A stretch of DNA of 52,901 bases from Halarchaeum acidiphilum MH1-52-1 (GTDB taxonomy: Archaea > Halobacteriota > Halobacteria > Halobacteriales > Halobacteriaceae). Both the position numbers and the translations under genes were made by a program. Each line of letters opens with the position of its first letter. The first letter of the stretch is position 1. Under the pieces are notes generated by a model that saw only the letters and a list, made by a program, of their open reading frames with translations, was not told the origin of the DNA and made no database searches. Shown here piece after piece: positions 16,421 to 24,325 of this stretch. The DNA lies in contig NZ_BATA01000007.1 of NCBI RefSeq assembly GCF_000474235.1, forward strand, positions 1 through 52,901, written 5' to 3'.

Positions 16421-17029
16421 TCACACCACGGCGAGCGTCCCCTCGACGAGGAGGACGGTGACGACGAGCCGGCCGACGCTCCCGGCGAACGTCGCGGCGG
16501 CGAACTTCAGATAGTCGCTCTCGAGGACGCTGAACGCGTAGATGGAGAGGGTGTCGGGGAAGCCCGGGACGGTGAGACCGAGCGCGAGACCGACGTAGCC
16601 GTAGGCCCGCACGAGGTCGACGACGCGGTGTTTCGACCACGCCACGGGATCGTAGCCGGCGCGGCGCAGGAGGGTCGTCACCGGTCCCGAGTGGCTCGCG
16701 CCGCGTCCGATGTAGAGCGCGAGGACGCTCCCGCCCGCCTTCCCCACGCCGCTCGCGAGCATCACGAGGACGAGCTGCACGGGATAGCTGAATCCCAGAT
16801 CGAGGCTCGTGGCGGGGACGAGGACGACTTCGCTCGGGAGCGGGAGGACGACGGCGATGAGGAAGGAGTAGACGGCGACGACGATGAGGGCGATCGGGCC
16901 GGTCGCGGTCTCGACGAGGTGCTGGATGCCGAGGATGTCGATCGGGAGGGCGAGCGGGACGGTGAGCGGCGCGGACGCGACCGCGGCGGTGAAGTGCGAC
17001 GTCACCGCGCGGGCGGGGAGCGGTGCCAC
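16421..17029 (-). CDS. DedA/VTT-domain membrane protein
   Basis: A 202-residue polytopic membrane protein of the VTT/SNARE-associated (DedA-like) type. The family's re-entrant elements are visible: LPLPSEVVLVPA (the conserved Pro-Ser-Glu after the first helices), GKAGGSVLALYIGR with the conserved Gly residues, and YGYVGLALGLTVPGFPDTLSIYA with the second Pro-containing loop. DedA-like proteins are thought to act in lipid scrambling or proton-linked transport. GTG at 17029 is taken as start, 7 bases after the mfnA stop; a GTG eight codons later is an alternative. It is probably co-transcribed with mfnA. Confidence 0.8.
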   Translation of the reverse strand: MAPLPARAVTSHFTAAVASAPLTVPLALPIDILGIQHLVETATGPIALIVVAVYSFLIAVVLPLPSEVVLVPATSLDLGFSYPVQLVLVMLASGVGKAGGSVLALYIGRGASHSGPVTTLLRRAGYDPVAWSKHRVVDLVRAYGYVGLALGLTVPGFPDTLSIYAFSVLESDYLKFAAATFAGSVGRLVVTVLLVEGTLAVV

Positions 17030-17036
17030 GGCCGGA

Positions 17037-18104
17037 TCACCCGCTCGCGCCGACGCGCGCGGCGTCGAGCGTGTCGAGGAACGCGTCGAGCATCGCGCGG
17101 GTGACGTGTGGCATGCAGACGACGCGGGCCTCGCCGCTCCCGGTTCGCGAGAGACGCCAGCCCGCGTCGCGAGCGGCGTCGAACTCCGCGTCGGAAAGCG
17201 AGAAGGCGACGAGCGGGAGTTCGGGGGCGACGACGTCGTACCCCCGATCCGTCAACTGTTCCGCGAGATGGACGGCGTTCGCCGCCGCGCGCTCGTGGTT
17301 CTCCTCGTACGCGTCCGGCCACTGCTCGTCGAGCGCGGCGGCCGCGCCGGCGACGCCCGCCCCGCTGCGCGTTCCCGTCAGCGTCGCCTGCGACGTCGTC
17401 TCCAAGTACGGCGTCTCGACGGCGAGCGCGTCGAGCGTCGCCTCGTCGCGCGCGAGGAACCCCCCGGCGGGGATCGGCGCGCGCCCGACCTTGTGCGGGT
17501 CGATGGTGAGCGTGTCGAGCGACGCGTGGCCGAAGTGCCACGCGTGATCGGTGAACGGCAGGTGGAAGCCGCCCCACGCGGCGTCGACGTGGAAGCGTGC
17601 CCCCGCCTCGCGCGCGATCGACCCGACCTCCGGGATCGGATCGACGCGACCGAACTCCGTGGTGCCGGCGACGGCGACGACGAGCGCGGTGTCGTCGTCG
17701 ATCGCGGCCGCGAGCGCGTCCGTGTCCGCCCGGTGGTCGTCGTCGACGGGGACGAGGTGGAGGTCGACGCCGAGGACGTCCGCGGCCTTCTGGAACGAGA
17801 AATGCACGCTCGTCGGCGCGACGACGGTCGGATCGCCGCTCGCCGCGCGGTCGCGGGCCGCCCGGACCGCTTGCAGGTTCGCCTCCGTGCCGCCGCTCGC
17901 GACGTATCCCGCGGGATCGTCGAGACCGGTGACGTCCCCGAGCGTCGCGACCGCGCGCTCCTCCAGCGTCGCGACGTCCGGGTAGGTGGCGGGATCGCCG
18001 GGGTTGTCGGCGAGGAAGCGCTCCGCCGCGCGGGCGGCCGCGGGGTGCGGGCGCGTACACATCGAGGAGAGCACGCGGTCGAACTCCTGCGGCGTCGCGT
18101 CCAT
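17037..18104 (-). CDS. mfnA: MfnA-type aspartate/tyrosine decarboxylase
   Basis: A 355-residue PLP-dependent group II decarboxylase. PLP marks: Gly-Thr-Glu in [10 protein letters not shown] (71-74), His101 stacking on PLP, Asp174 in HVDAAWGGF, and the Schiff-base Lys205 in [10 protein letters not shown]. In methanogens MfnA makes tyramine for methanofuran. In haloarchaea and other archaea it is thought to supply beta-alanine for coenzyme A by decarboxylating aspartate; that is the likely role here, since no methanofuran is made. ATG at 18104 follows GCTTAAAC by about 28 bases. The DedA-like gene follows. Confidence 0.9.
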   Translation of the reverse strand: MDATPQEFDRVLSSMCTRPHPAAARAAERFLADNPGDPATYPDVATLEERAVATLGDVTGLDDPAGYVASGGTEANLQAVRAARDRAASGDPTVVAPTSVHFSFQKAADVLGVDLHLVPVDDDHRADTDALAAAIDDDTALVVAVAGTTEFGRVDPIPEVGSIAREAGARFHVDAAWGGFHLPFTDHAWHFGHASLDTLTIDPHKVGRAPIPAGGFLARDEATLDALAVETPYLETTSQATLTGTRSGAGVAGAAAALDEQWPDAYEENHERAAANAVHLAEQLTDRGYDVVAPELPLVAFSLSDAEFDAARDAGWRLSRTGSGEARVVCMPHVTRAMLDAFLDTLDAARVGASG

Positions 18105-18127
18105 ACGTACGCGATACCGCGGTGGCC

Positions 18128-18135
18128 GTTTAAGC
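18128..18135 (-). promoter_or_regulatory. TATA box for mfnA
   Basis: GCTTAAAC on the minus strand is centred about 28 bases before the mfnA ATG at 18104. Confidence 0.55.
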
Positions 18136-18157
18136 TGTCCGTTCGGCGCCTCCCGCC

Positions 18158-20401
18158 TCAGCGCACGGAGTCGAGGATGAGGCGCTGCTCGACGCGCTTG
18201 GCCTCGTGCTGGACGTCGCGCACCGCATCGACGTTCGCGCTGATCGAGGAGACGCCGCGCTCGACGAGGAAGTCCACCATCTCGGGCTTCGAGCCGGCCT
18301 GCCCGCAGATCGAGGTGTCGACGTCGCGCTCCCGGCACGTCTCGATGGCGCCCTCGATGAGCGCGAGCACGCCCGGGTGGAGTTCGTCGAAGCGATCGGA
18401 GACGCGCTCGTTGTTCCGATCGACCGCGAGCGTGTACTGGGTGAGGTCGTTCGTCCCGAAGGAGACGAAGTCCGCGCCGGCGTCGCAGAACTCCCCGACG
18501 CAGAGCGCCGCGGCGGGCGTCTCCACCATCACGCCCCAGCGGCGCTTCTCCGTGTCGACGCCGGCGGCCGCGAGGGCGTCGCGCGCCGCGCGGGCGTCGC
18601 GGCCGTCGTTCACGAGCGGGAACATCACCTCGACGTTGTCGTACCCCATCTCGTAGAGCCGGGCGAACGCCGCGAGTTCGAGCTGGAACAGCTCCGACTC
18701 ATCGAGCGAGCGCCGCAGGCCGCGATAGCCCAGCATCGGGTTGTGTTCGTGCGGCTCGTCCTCGCCGCCCTCGAGCTGGCGGAACTCGTCCGTCGGCGCG
18801 TCGAGCGTGCGCACGCGCACCGACCGGGGGTAGAACTCGTCCGCGACGGTGCGGATGCCCTCGACGAGCTCGTCCGTGTACGCCCGCTCGCCGTGTTTCT
18901 CGACGTAGCGCTCGGGCGTGACGTTCGTCGAGAGGATCATGTGCTCGGTGCGCAGCAGGCCGACGCCGTCCGCGCCCGTCGCGGCCGCGCGCTCCGCGGC
19001 CTCCGGAATCGAGACGTTCACCTTCACCTCCGTCGCCGTCATGGGCTTCACGGGCGTCGTCGGACGCGCGTCCTCGACCGGCTCGCGCTCCTCCTCCGGC
19101 TCCGCGGTGCCGGCCTCGACCGTCCCGCGATCGCCGTCGATCGTGATCGGCTGGTCGTCGCTGAGCACTTGGGTCCCGGTCTCCGTCCCGAGCACGGCGG
19201 GGACGCCGAGCTCGCGCGAGACGATGGCGGCGTGGCTCGTCATCCCGCCCTCGTCGGTGACGATGCCGGACGCGCGCTTCATCGCGGGCACCATGTCCGG
19301 CGTCGTCATCGACGTGACGATGACGTCGCCCTGTCCGACCTTGTCGAGTTGGTCGAGACCGCCGACGATGCGCGCCGCCCCCGAGGCGACGCCGGGACTC
19401 GCGCCGAGACCGGAGACGAGCGTCTCGCCGTCGCTCTCGTGCGTCGTGCCGCTGTTCGACTCGTCGATGGTCGTGATCGGGCGCGACTGGAGCATGTACA
19501 CCTCGCCGTCGGCGATCGCCCACTCGACGTCCTGCGGGGTGCCGTAGTGGTCCTCGACGCGCTCGCCCAGCGCGAGTAGCTCCTCCAGCTCCGACTCGTC
19601 GAGGACGCGCGCGTCGCGGCGCGCCTCGCTGACGTCGCGCTCCGTCGTCTGGCCCGTCTCGGGGTCGCGCTCGACGAGCGTCTTCTTCGTCGCGACGGTC
19701 ACGTCCTCGATCTCGTCGCTCTCGCGGTCGATGACGTAGTTGTCCGGGGAGACGCTGCCGGAGACGACGCCCTCGCCCAGCCCCCACGCGGCCTCGACGA
19801 TCGTCGTCGGCGCGCCCGTCGAGGGGTGGCTCGTGAACATCACGCCGGACTTCTCGGCGTCGACCATCCGCTGGACGACGACGGCGATGTCGACGCGCTC
19901 GTGGTCGAAGCCCTGCTCCTCGCGGTAGTAGATCGCGCGCTGGGTGAACAGGCTCGCCCAGCAGCGCTTCACGCGATCGAGCAGTTCGTCGCGCTCGATG
20001 TTGAGGTAGGTCTCCTGCTGGCCGGCAAAGCTCGCGTCCGGCAGGTCCTCCGCCGTCGCTGAGGAGCGCACGGCGACGAACGGATCGTCCCCGAGGTCGT
20101 CGTAGGCGGCGAGCACGGTCTCGCGGACCTCCTCGGGCATTTCCGCGTCGAGGATCAGCTCCTTCGCGGTCGCGGCGGCGTCCGCGAGCGCCGTCGAGTC
20201 CTCGGGATCGACGTCGAGGGCCGCGAACAGTTCGTCGGCCACCCCCGACTCCTCGAGGAACGCCCGATACGTGTCGGCGGTCACGACGAACGCGGACGGA
20301 ACCGGGAGACCGGCCTGCGTGAGCTCTCCCAGCGACGCGCCCTTCCCGCCGACGCTCGGCACGTCCTCGGCACTGATGTCTGCGAGCCAACGTACTGGCA
20401 T
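18158..20401 (-). CDS. ppsA: Phosphoenolpyruvate synthase
   Basis: A 747-residue PEP synthase (pyruvate, water dikinase), a key gluconeogenic enzyme. The N-terminal ATP-grasp domain starts [19 protein letters not shown] and includes [18 protein letters not shown]. The swivelling phosphohistidine domain has the catalytic His in [19 protein letters not shown]. The C-terminal PEP/pyruvate TIM barrel has [23 protein letters not shown] and the catalytic Cys in [10 protein letters not shown]. The ATG at 20401 gives [14 protein letters not shown], the usual start. GACTATTTCC on the minus strand about 32 bases upstream is a likely box A. A 10-base palindrome lies further upstream at 20470. Confidence 0.96.
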   Translation of the reverse strand: MPVRWLADISAEDVPSVGGKGASLGELTQAGLPVPSAFVVTADTYRAFLEESGVADELFAALDVDPEDSTALADAAATAKELILDAEMPEEVRETVLAAYDDLGDDPFVAVRSSATAEDLPDASFAGQQETYLNIERDELLDRVKRCWASLFTQRAIYYREEQGFDHERVDIAVVVQRMVDAEKSGVMFTSHPSTGAPTTIVEAAWGLGEGVVSGSVSPDNYVIDRESDEIEDVTVATKKTLVERDPETGQTTERDVSEARRDARVLDESELEELLALGERVEDHYGTPQDVEWAIADGEVYMLQSRPITTIDESNSGTTHESDGETLVSGLGASPGVASGAARIVGGLDQLDKVGQGDVIVTSMTTPDMVPAMKRASGIVTDEGGMTSHAAIVSRELGVPAVLGTETGTQVLSDDQPITIDGDRGTVEAGTAEPEEEREPVEDARPTTPVKPMTATEVKVNVSIPEAAERAAATGADGVGLLRTEHMILSTNVTPERYVEKHGERAYTDELVEGIRTVADEFYPRSVRVRTLDAPTDEFRQLEGGEDEPHEHNPMLGYRGLRRSLDESELFQLELAAFARLYEMGYDNVEVMFPLVNDGRDARAARDALAAAGVDTEKRRWGVMVETPAAALCVGEFCDAGADFVSFGTNDLTQYTLAVDRNNERVSDRFDELHPGVLALIEGAIETCRERDVDTSICGQAGSKPEMVDFLVERGVSSISANVDAVRDVQHEAKRVEQRLILDSVR

Positions 20402-20469
20402 TAGGCACGCGGAAAGACAGCACACCCGGAAATAGTCGTTTCGGGTCTCGACTCGCTGACATTATGTAT

Positions 20470-20479
20470 TCGAATTCGA
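20470..20479. promoter_or_regulatory. Palindrome upstream of ppsA, possible operator
   Basis: TCGAATTCGA is a perfect 10-base palindrome about 70 bases upstream of the ppsA ATG, in an AT-rich patch. It does not match the TrmB-type element I know for halobacterial ppsA, so its role is open. Confidence 0.25.
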
Positions 20480-20492
20480 GTTAATCGCCGTT

Positions 20493-20513
20493 CGCGGCGG
20501 CGAAGCCGCCGCG
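20493..20513 (-). terminator. Hairpin directly after the phzF-like gene
   Basis: A perfect 9-base stem CGCGGCGGC / GCCGCCGCG with a 3-base loop ends one base from the stop of the minus-strand PhzF gene. There is no T-run after it, so it is only a candidate terminator or RNA-end structure. Confidence 0.4.
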
Positions 20514-21416
20514 CTACGCCTCGATGATGTCGTCGGTCTCCTCGTCGTCCGGAACGGTCAGTTCGCCGTCGAGCGCCGCCGCGGCCGTCCCGCCGACGCG
20601 GACGCCCTCGGCGTCGACGCGCACGCGGACCGTTCCGGGCCGATCGACGTAGTGTCCCTGCTCGAAGACCATCTCGTCCGGTTGATCGCCGCCGAACGCG
20701 CCGATCTCGTCGAGGTACGCGCCCGCGGCGCCGGCGGCCGTTCCCGTCACCGGATCCTCGCGGATCCCGACGGGCGCGCAGAACGCGCGGGCGTGGAGCG
20801 TCGACTCGCGTTCGAGCGTGTCGAGCGTGACCGCGTAGACGCCCTCCGCGCCGACCTCCTCGCAGAGGTCGCGCAGCGCGTCGTCGTCGGGGTCGGCGTC
20901 GCCGAGCGTCGCGAGGTAGTCGAGACCGACGACGAGGAAGGGGAGACCGGTGTCGGCGACGGCGACGGGGAGGTCGTCCACGAACGACAGCGCGTCGACG
21001 CCGAGGGCGTTCGCGACCCGCTCCGCGTCGAGGTCGGGCCGTTGCCGGATGGTCGGATCGCGCTGTCGCATCCAGACGGTGCCGGACTCCTCGATCTCGA
21101 CGTCGAGGACGCCGACGTTCGTCTCGACCGTGTGGTCCCCCGGCTCGATGACGCCCGCGTCGCGGAGGTGCGCGTGCGCGGCGATCGTCGCGTGCCCGCA
21201 GAGGTCGACCTCCGTCGTCGGCGTGTGATAGCGCAGTCGGCGCTCGGCGTCCTCGCTCGCGGTCACGAACGCCGTCTCGCTCGCGCCCAGTTCGCGCGCG
21301 ATCGCCTGCCGTTGCGCGCCGCTCAGGTCGTCTGCGTCCGGGACGACGCCGGCCGCGTTGCCGTCGAGCGGGCGATCGGTGAACGCATCACAGAGGAGGG
21401 CGCGTGTGGTCTGCAC
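20514..21416 (-). CDS. PhzF family isomerase
   Basis: A 300-residue PhzF-type protein with the diaminopimelate-epimerase fold but without the catalytic cysteines. The conserved Glu47 is in ASETAFV, GHAT is at 74-77, and DPVTGTAAGA is in the C-terminal half, matching the family's substrate pocket. Such proteins are widespread outside phenazine producers, and the substrate here is unknown; nothing nearby suggests phenazine synthesis. The start is GTG at 21416 (VQTTRALLCDAFT), which aligns with the first beta-strand. It lies upstream of ppsA on the same strand, with a hairpin between. Confidence 0.88.
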   Translation of the reverse strand: MQTTRALLCDAFTDRPLDGNAAGVVPDADDLSGAQRQAIARELGASETAFVTASEDAERRLRYHTPTTEVDLCGHATIAAHAHLRDAGVIEPGDHTVETNVGVLDVEIEESGTVWMRQRDPTIRQRPDLDAERVANALGVDALSFVDDLPVAVADTGLPFLVVGLDYLATLGDADPDDDALRDLCEEVGAEGVYAVTLDTLERESTLHARAFCAPVGIREDPVTGTAAGAAGAYLDEIGAFGGDQPDEMVFEQGHYVDRPGTVRVRVDAEGVRVGGTAAAALDGELTVPDDEETDDIIEA

Positions 21417-21458
21417 GCACCACCCATCGCGCGCCGCGCAGTTGAACGCTGCGCTCCC

Positions 21459-21689
21459 TCAGCGCGCCCGGGCGTCCACGTAGTCGCGAAAGCGCTCGCG
21501 GGCGGCCGCCTCGCAGTCGACCTCGATGACGTCCTCGACGCCGCCGTCGAGAAGGTAGTCCAGCGTCTCGTCCGGGTCGCACGCCGCCGTCACGACCTTC
21601 GCGCGGAGGCGGCCGCGCCGCTTGATCAGATAGACCCCGGGCGCCTTCTCGTCGAGTGTCCACCGCCCCGTCCGTTGTGTGATACCCAT
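21459..21689 (-). CDS. Uncharacterised 76-residue protein
   Basis: No family recognised. It reads MGITQRTGRWTLDEK, then APGVYLIKRRGRLRAKVVT, a CDPDETLDYLLDGGVEDVIEV segment and a helix ending DARAR. The alternating strand/helix pattern suggests a small folded alpha/beta domain with a basic hairpin. The ATG at 21689 is preferred: a strong AT box at 21728-21739 sits about 44 bases upstream, leaving a short leader with a GGAGAG purine stretch at about 21696-21701. This is one of few leadered genes here. An earlier in-frame ATG at 21746 would lie upstream of the box and is unlikely. Confidence 0.6.
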   Translation of the reverse strand: MGITQRTGRWTLDEKAPGVYLIKRRGRLRAKVVTAACDPDETLDYLLDGGVEDVIEVDCEAAARERFRDYVDARAR

Positions 21690-21727
21690 TGTCACTCTCC
21701 TGCCGACGGGGGACACGAACCCCACAC

Positions 21728-21739
21728 AAATATAATTTT
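21728..21739 (-). promoter_or_regulatory. AT-rich TATA element for the 76-residue gene
   Basis: AAAATTATATTT on the minus strand is the strongest TATA sequence in the window. It sits about 44 bases from the ATG, so the transcript should have a leader of about 15-20 bases including a purine-rich site. Confidence 0.6.
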
Positions 21740-21831
21740 CGTCCATTATAGACGCGGTGGGCGAGACGCGCCCCCGTTTCAGGTCACTTAACGTCCTCCG
21801 CGCCGTCGGCCCCGTCGGGGCAGATAATCAC

Positions 21832-22533
21832 ATGGCCGACCTCCCGGACGACTTCACGTGCACGATCACGAACTGGGAATACATCTACGGACTCTGCCGG
21901 GACGTCTCGACGCAGGTGAAGGGGGCCGACTTCGAACCCGACGTCATCGTCGCGCTCGCCCGCGGCGGGTGGTTCGCCGGGCGGTGTCTCTGCGACTTCC
22001 TCGGGCTGAACGACCTCACGAGCCTGAAGATGGAGCACTACGTCGGGACCGCGGAGAAGAGCGACGAGCCGGAGGTCCGCTACCCGATGCCGGAGGGCAC
22101 CGTCGAGGGGAAGGACGTCCTCGTCATCGACGACATCGCCGACACCGGCGGCTCCATCGAGCGCGCCCACGAGTACGTCGCGGAACGCGGCGCGAACGAC
22201 GTCCGCACCGCCACCCTCCAGCTCCTCGGGACGAGCGAGTTCGACCCGGACTACGTCGGCGAGCGCCTCGAACAGTGGGCGTGGGTCGTCTACCCGTGGA
22301 ACTTCATCGAGGACATGAGCGACCTCATCAGCGGCGTCATGGCGACGGACGACGACGGGCCGTACGCGAAGGACGAAATCCGCCACCTCCTCGCCGACTA
22401 CCACGACGTCCAGCGCATCGAAATGGAGATCGCACAGCCCAACCGCCTCGACGAAGTCCTCTCGGAGATGGTCCGACGCGACGTCCTCGTGAAGTCGGCC
22501 GAGGACGAGTGGCTCCTCCGCGAGGAGACCTGA
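21832..22533 (+). CDS. Purine-type phosphoribosyltransferase
   Basis: A 233-residue type I phosphoribosyltransferase. The PRPP-binding loop VLVIDDIADTGGS is at about 95-107, with the preceding IVALARGGWFAGR pyrophosphate loop. The C-terminal region has an extra segment after WAWVVYPWNFIEDM (a lid for purine binding in Gpt/HGPRT-like enzymes) and an additional helical tail to 233. Expected role is purine salvage, most like xanthine/guanine phosphoribosyltransferase; the base cannot be fixed from sequence. The ATG at 21832 gives MADLPDDFTCTITNWEYIY. A CTTAAC box is near 21787-21792. Confidence 0.85.
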   Translation: MADLPDDFTCTITNWEYIYGLCRDVSTQVKGADFEPDVIVALARGGWFAGRCLCDFLGLNDLTSLKMEHYVGTAEKSDEPEVRYPMPEGTVEGKDVLVIDDIADTGGSIERAHEYVAERGANDVRTATLQLLGTSEFDPDYVGERLEQWAWVVYPWNFIEDMSDLISGVMATDDDGPYAKDEIRHLLADYHDVQRIEMEIAQPNRLDEVLSEMVRRDVLVKSAEDEWLLREET

Positions 22534-22567
22534 GTCGCCCCCGCGGACCGAGCGGTCCCCAGAAAAC

Positions 22568-22575
22568 CTAAATAG
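22568..22575 (+). promoter_or_regulatory. TATA box for the gene at 22602
   Basis: CTAAATAG lies 27-34 bases before the ATG at 22602. Confidence 0.55.
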
Positions 22576-22601
22576 CGATCCGGGAGTAACACCTACTAGT
22601 A

Positions 22602-23318
22602 ATGGGAGCGGCGGACACCGACTCGGCGGCCTTCTCGCGCGAACTGGCGACCCTGAAGCGACGGGGGTGCACCGTACTCGTCGTCGACGACCCCGGTCGC
22701 GGGACATCGGCAGCCTGCGAGCGGTTGCTCGGCGGTGACGACCTCGATCGCCGCCACGTCTTCCTCACGACGGCCGCGCCGGTCGACGACCTCCTCGCGC
22801 GCCGCTCCGCTGACCCGCACGGCCGCGACCCCGCCACCCTCGGCGTCGTCGACGCCACGAGCGCGACGCCGACTCGCTCGGCCGTCGCGGACACGAGCGC
22901 GAGCGCGAGCGTGAGCGCCGATCCGTCGCCTCGCGATCCCGACTGGTACGACGCCGTCGACGACCTCGACGACCTCGGCGAACTGTTCGCGCTCGTCGAG
23001 AAGCACGTTCAGCGCGTCGCCGACGGCGACACCGACCCGGGCGAGTTCCGCCTCTGCCTCGACTCGATCGATCCGTTCTTCGACGCCGTCGAGGAGGAGT
23101 CCCTCTTTCGCTTCCTCCACCTCCTCACGAGCACCGTGCGCGACGTCCACGGAATGGGGCACGTCCACACCACGGGCGACCCGGAGAGCGATCCCGTCAC
23201 CACGCTCGAACCCCTCTTCGACGCCACCGTGTACGTCGACGCCGGCACCGATCGCGTCCGACAGCGCTGGGTGCTTCCCGACGCCGGCATCGAGACCGAC
23301 TGGTTCCCGCTCGACTAG
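22602..23318 (+). CDS. Haloarchaeal RecA/KaiC-like protein with degenerate P-loop (DUF7504-like)
   Basis: A 238-residue protein. After the start come CTVLVVDDPGRGTSAACERLL, a beta-strand and loop in the position of a Walker A motif but without the lysine (DPGRGTSA), then RRHVFLTT. A disordered Ser/Ala/Asp linker (about 75-115) follows, then LGELFALVEKHVQRV, FRLCLDSIDPFFDAVEEESLFRFLHLLTSTV resembling the Walker B region and helix of KaiC-like ATPases, and a final beta-strand with RQRWVLPDAG. I associate this layout with the haloarchaeal DUF7504 group. It probably lacks ATPase activity. Its stop overlaps that of convergent scpA. Confidence 0.65.
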   Translation: MGAADTDSAAFSRELATLKRRGCTVLVVDDPGRGTSAACERLLGGDDLDRRHVFLTTAAPVDDLLARRSADPHGRDPATLGVVDATSATPTRSAVADTSASASVSADPSPRDPDWYDAVDDLDDLGELFALVEKHVQRVADGDTDPGEFRLCLDSIDPFFDAVEEESLFRFLHLLTSTVRDVHGMGHVHTTGDPESDPVTTLEPLFDATVYVDAGTDRVRQRWVLPDAGIETDWFPLD

Positions 23319-24325
23319 GCGTCGACGACCCAGAGATCGCCGAACAGTTCGTCCTGCTCCAGCGTCACGCGACCCCGGTGGGCGAGGAACAGCACCGCGA
23401 GGAACGACTCCACGCGCGAATCGCCGGCGTCCGTCACCTCCGCGAACAGCACTTCTCCGCGCCCCCGGTCGTAGCGCGCCGCGAGCGCGTCCTCCACGGC
23501 GTCGATCGTCGCCTCGATGTCCTCGCCGTGCGCCGTGTCGGTGACGTCCGCGGCGCTCGGCTCCTCCTCCATCCGGAAATCGTCGCCCGAGCGGTAGTCG
23601 AGTTCCTGCACGCCGCGCTGGAACCCCTGCGGGCTCGCGGAGGTGTCGTACGACCGGGACTCCTTCCACCACGACTCGCGCTCGGCCTCGCGCAGCGAGC
23701 GCACGAGTTCGTCGAGCGTCTCCGGCGTCCCGCGCTGGGGCTTGCGTTCGAGCCGCCGATCCATCTCGTCCTCCAAGGCCGCGATCGGATCGACGCCCGG
23801 CGCGTCCGCGGGAGGCTCGTCCATCCCCCGCTCCCAGTCGTCCCACCCCGCCGGCTCCGCCTCGTCGGGTTCCGCCGGCTCGTCCGGTTCGAGCAGGGCG
23901 TCCGACTTCATCCGCAGCAGGACGGAGGCGTAGAACAGCGCGCGCCCCGACGTCCGGAGGTCCGCCTCGTCGAGCTTGTCGAGGAACGCGTCCGTCACGT
24001 CCACGATGTCGATGTCCCACGGCTCGATCTCGCCCTCCTTCGCGAGCTGCACGAGCAACTCGACCGGCTCGACCTCCTCGCCGTCCGCGTCGCCACCCTC
24101 CGGTTCGGGGTCCTCCGGCTCGTCGCCGAGCGAGAGATCCGACCCGTCCGACTCGTGGCCCGAGAGCGTGAAGGCGTCCTCCGGATTGCCCCCGTCCGCA
24201 CAGAGACGGTCAGCCTCGCCTGCTCGCGGGTCGTCCCTCCCCGCTCGCGCTTCACTTTCGTTCAGCGCTCGCTTTTCCGATGGCTTCTTCGCCGCCTCCG
24301 GCGGCTCGAACCCATCGCTAGTCAT
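23315..24325 (-). CDS. scpA: Segregation and condensation protein A (kleisin)
   Basis: A 336-residue kleisin that bridges SMC heads. The ScpA N-terminal motif VELLVQLAKEGEIEPWDIDI is at about 90-110, after an unusually long acidic, disordered head. The middle (ALFYASVLLRMKSDALLEPDE) is followed by a charged linker, and the C-terminal winged helix (ESFLAVLFLAHRGRVTLEQDELFGDLWV) binds the SMC head. It starts inside the end of smc (8-base overlap), so it is translationally coupled to it. No ScpB is present in the window. Confidence 0.92.
   Translation of the reverse strand: MTSDGFEPPEAAKKPSEKRALNESEARAGRDDPRAGEADRLCADGGNPEDAFTLSGHESDGSDLSLGDEPEDPEPEGGDADGEEVEPVELLVQLAKEGEIEPWDIDIVDVTDAFLDKLDEADLRTSGRALFYASVLLRMKSDALLEPDEPAEPDEAEPAGWDDWERGMDEPPADAPGVDPIAALEDEMDRRLERKPQRGTPETLDELVRSLREAERESWWKESRSYDTSASPQGFQRGVQELDYRSGDDFRMEEEPSAADVTDTAHGEDIEATIDAVEDALAARYDRGRGEVLFAEVTDAGDSRVESFLAVLFLAHRGRVTLEQDELFGDLWVVDA

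Noticed and set aside
20514-21416. PhzF gene as part of a phenazine pathway
   Set aside because: No other phz-like genes are near; PhzF-fold proteins are common housekeeping proteins of unknown substrate.
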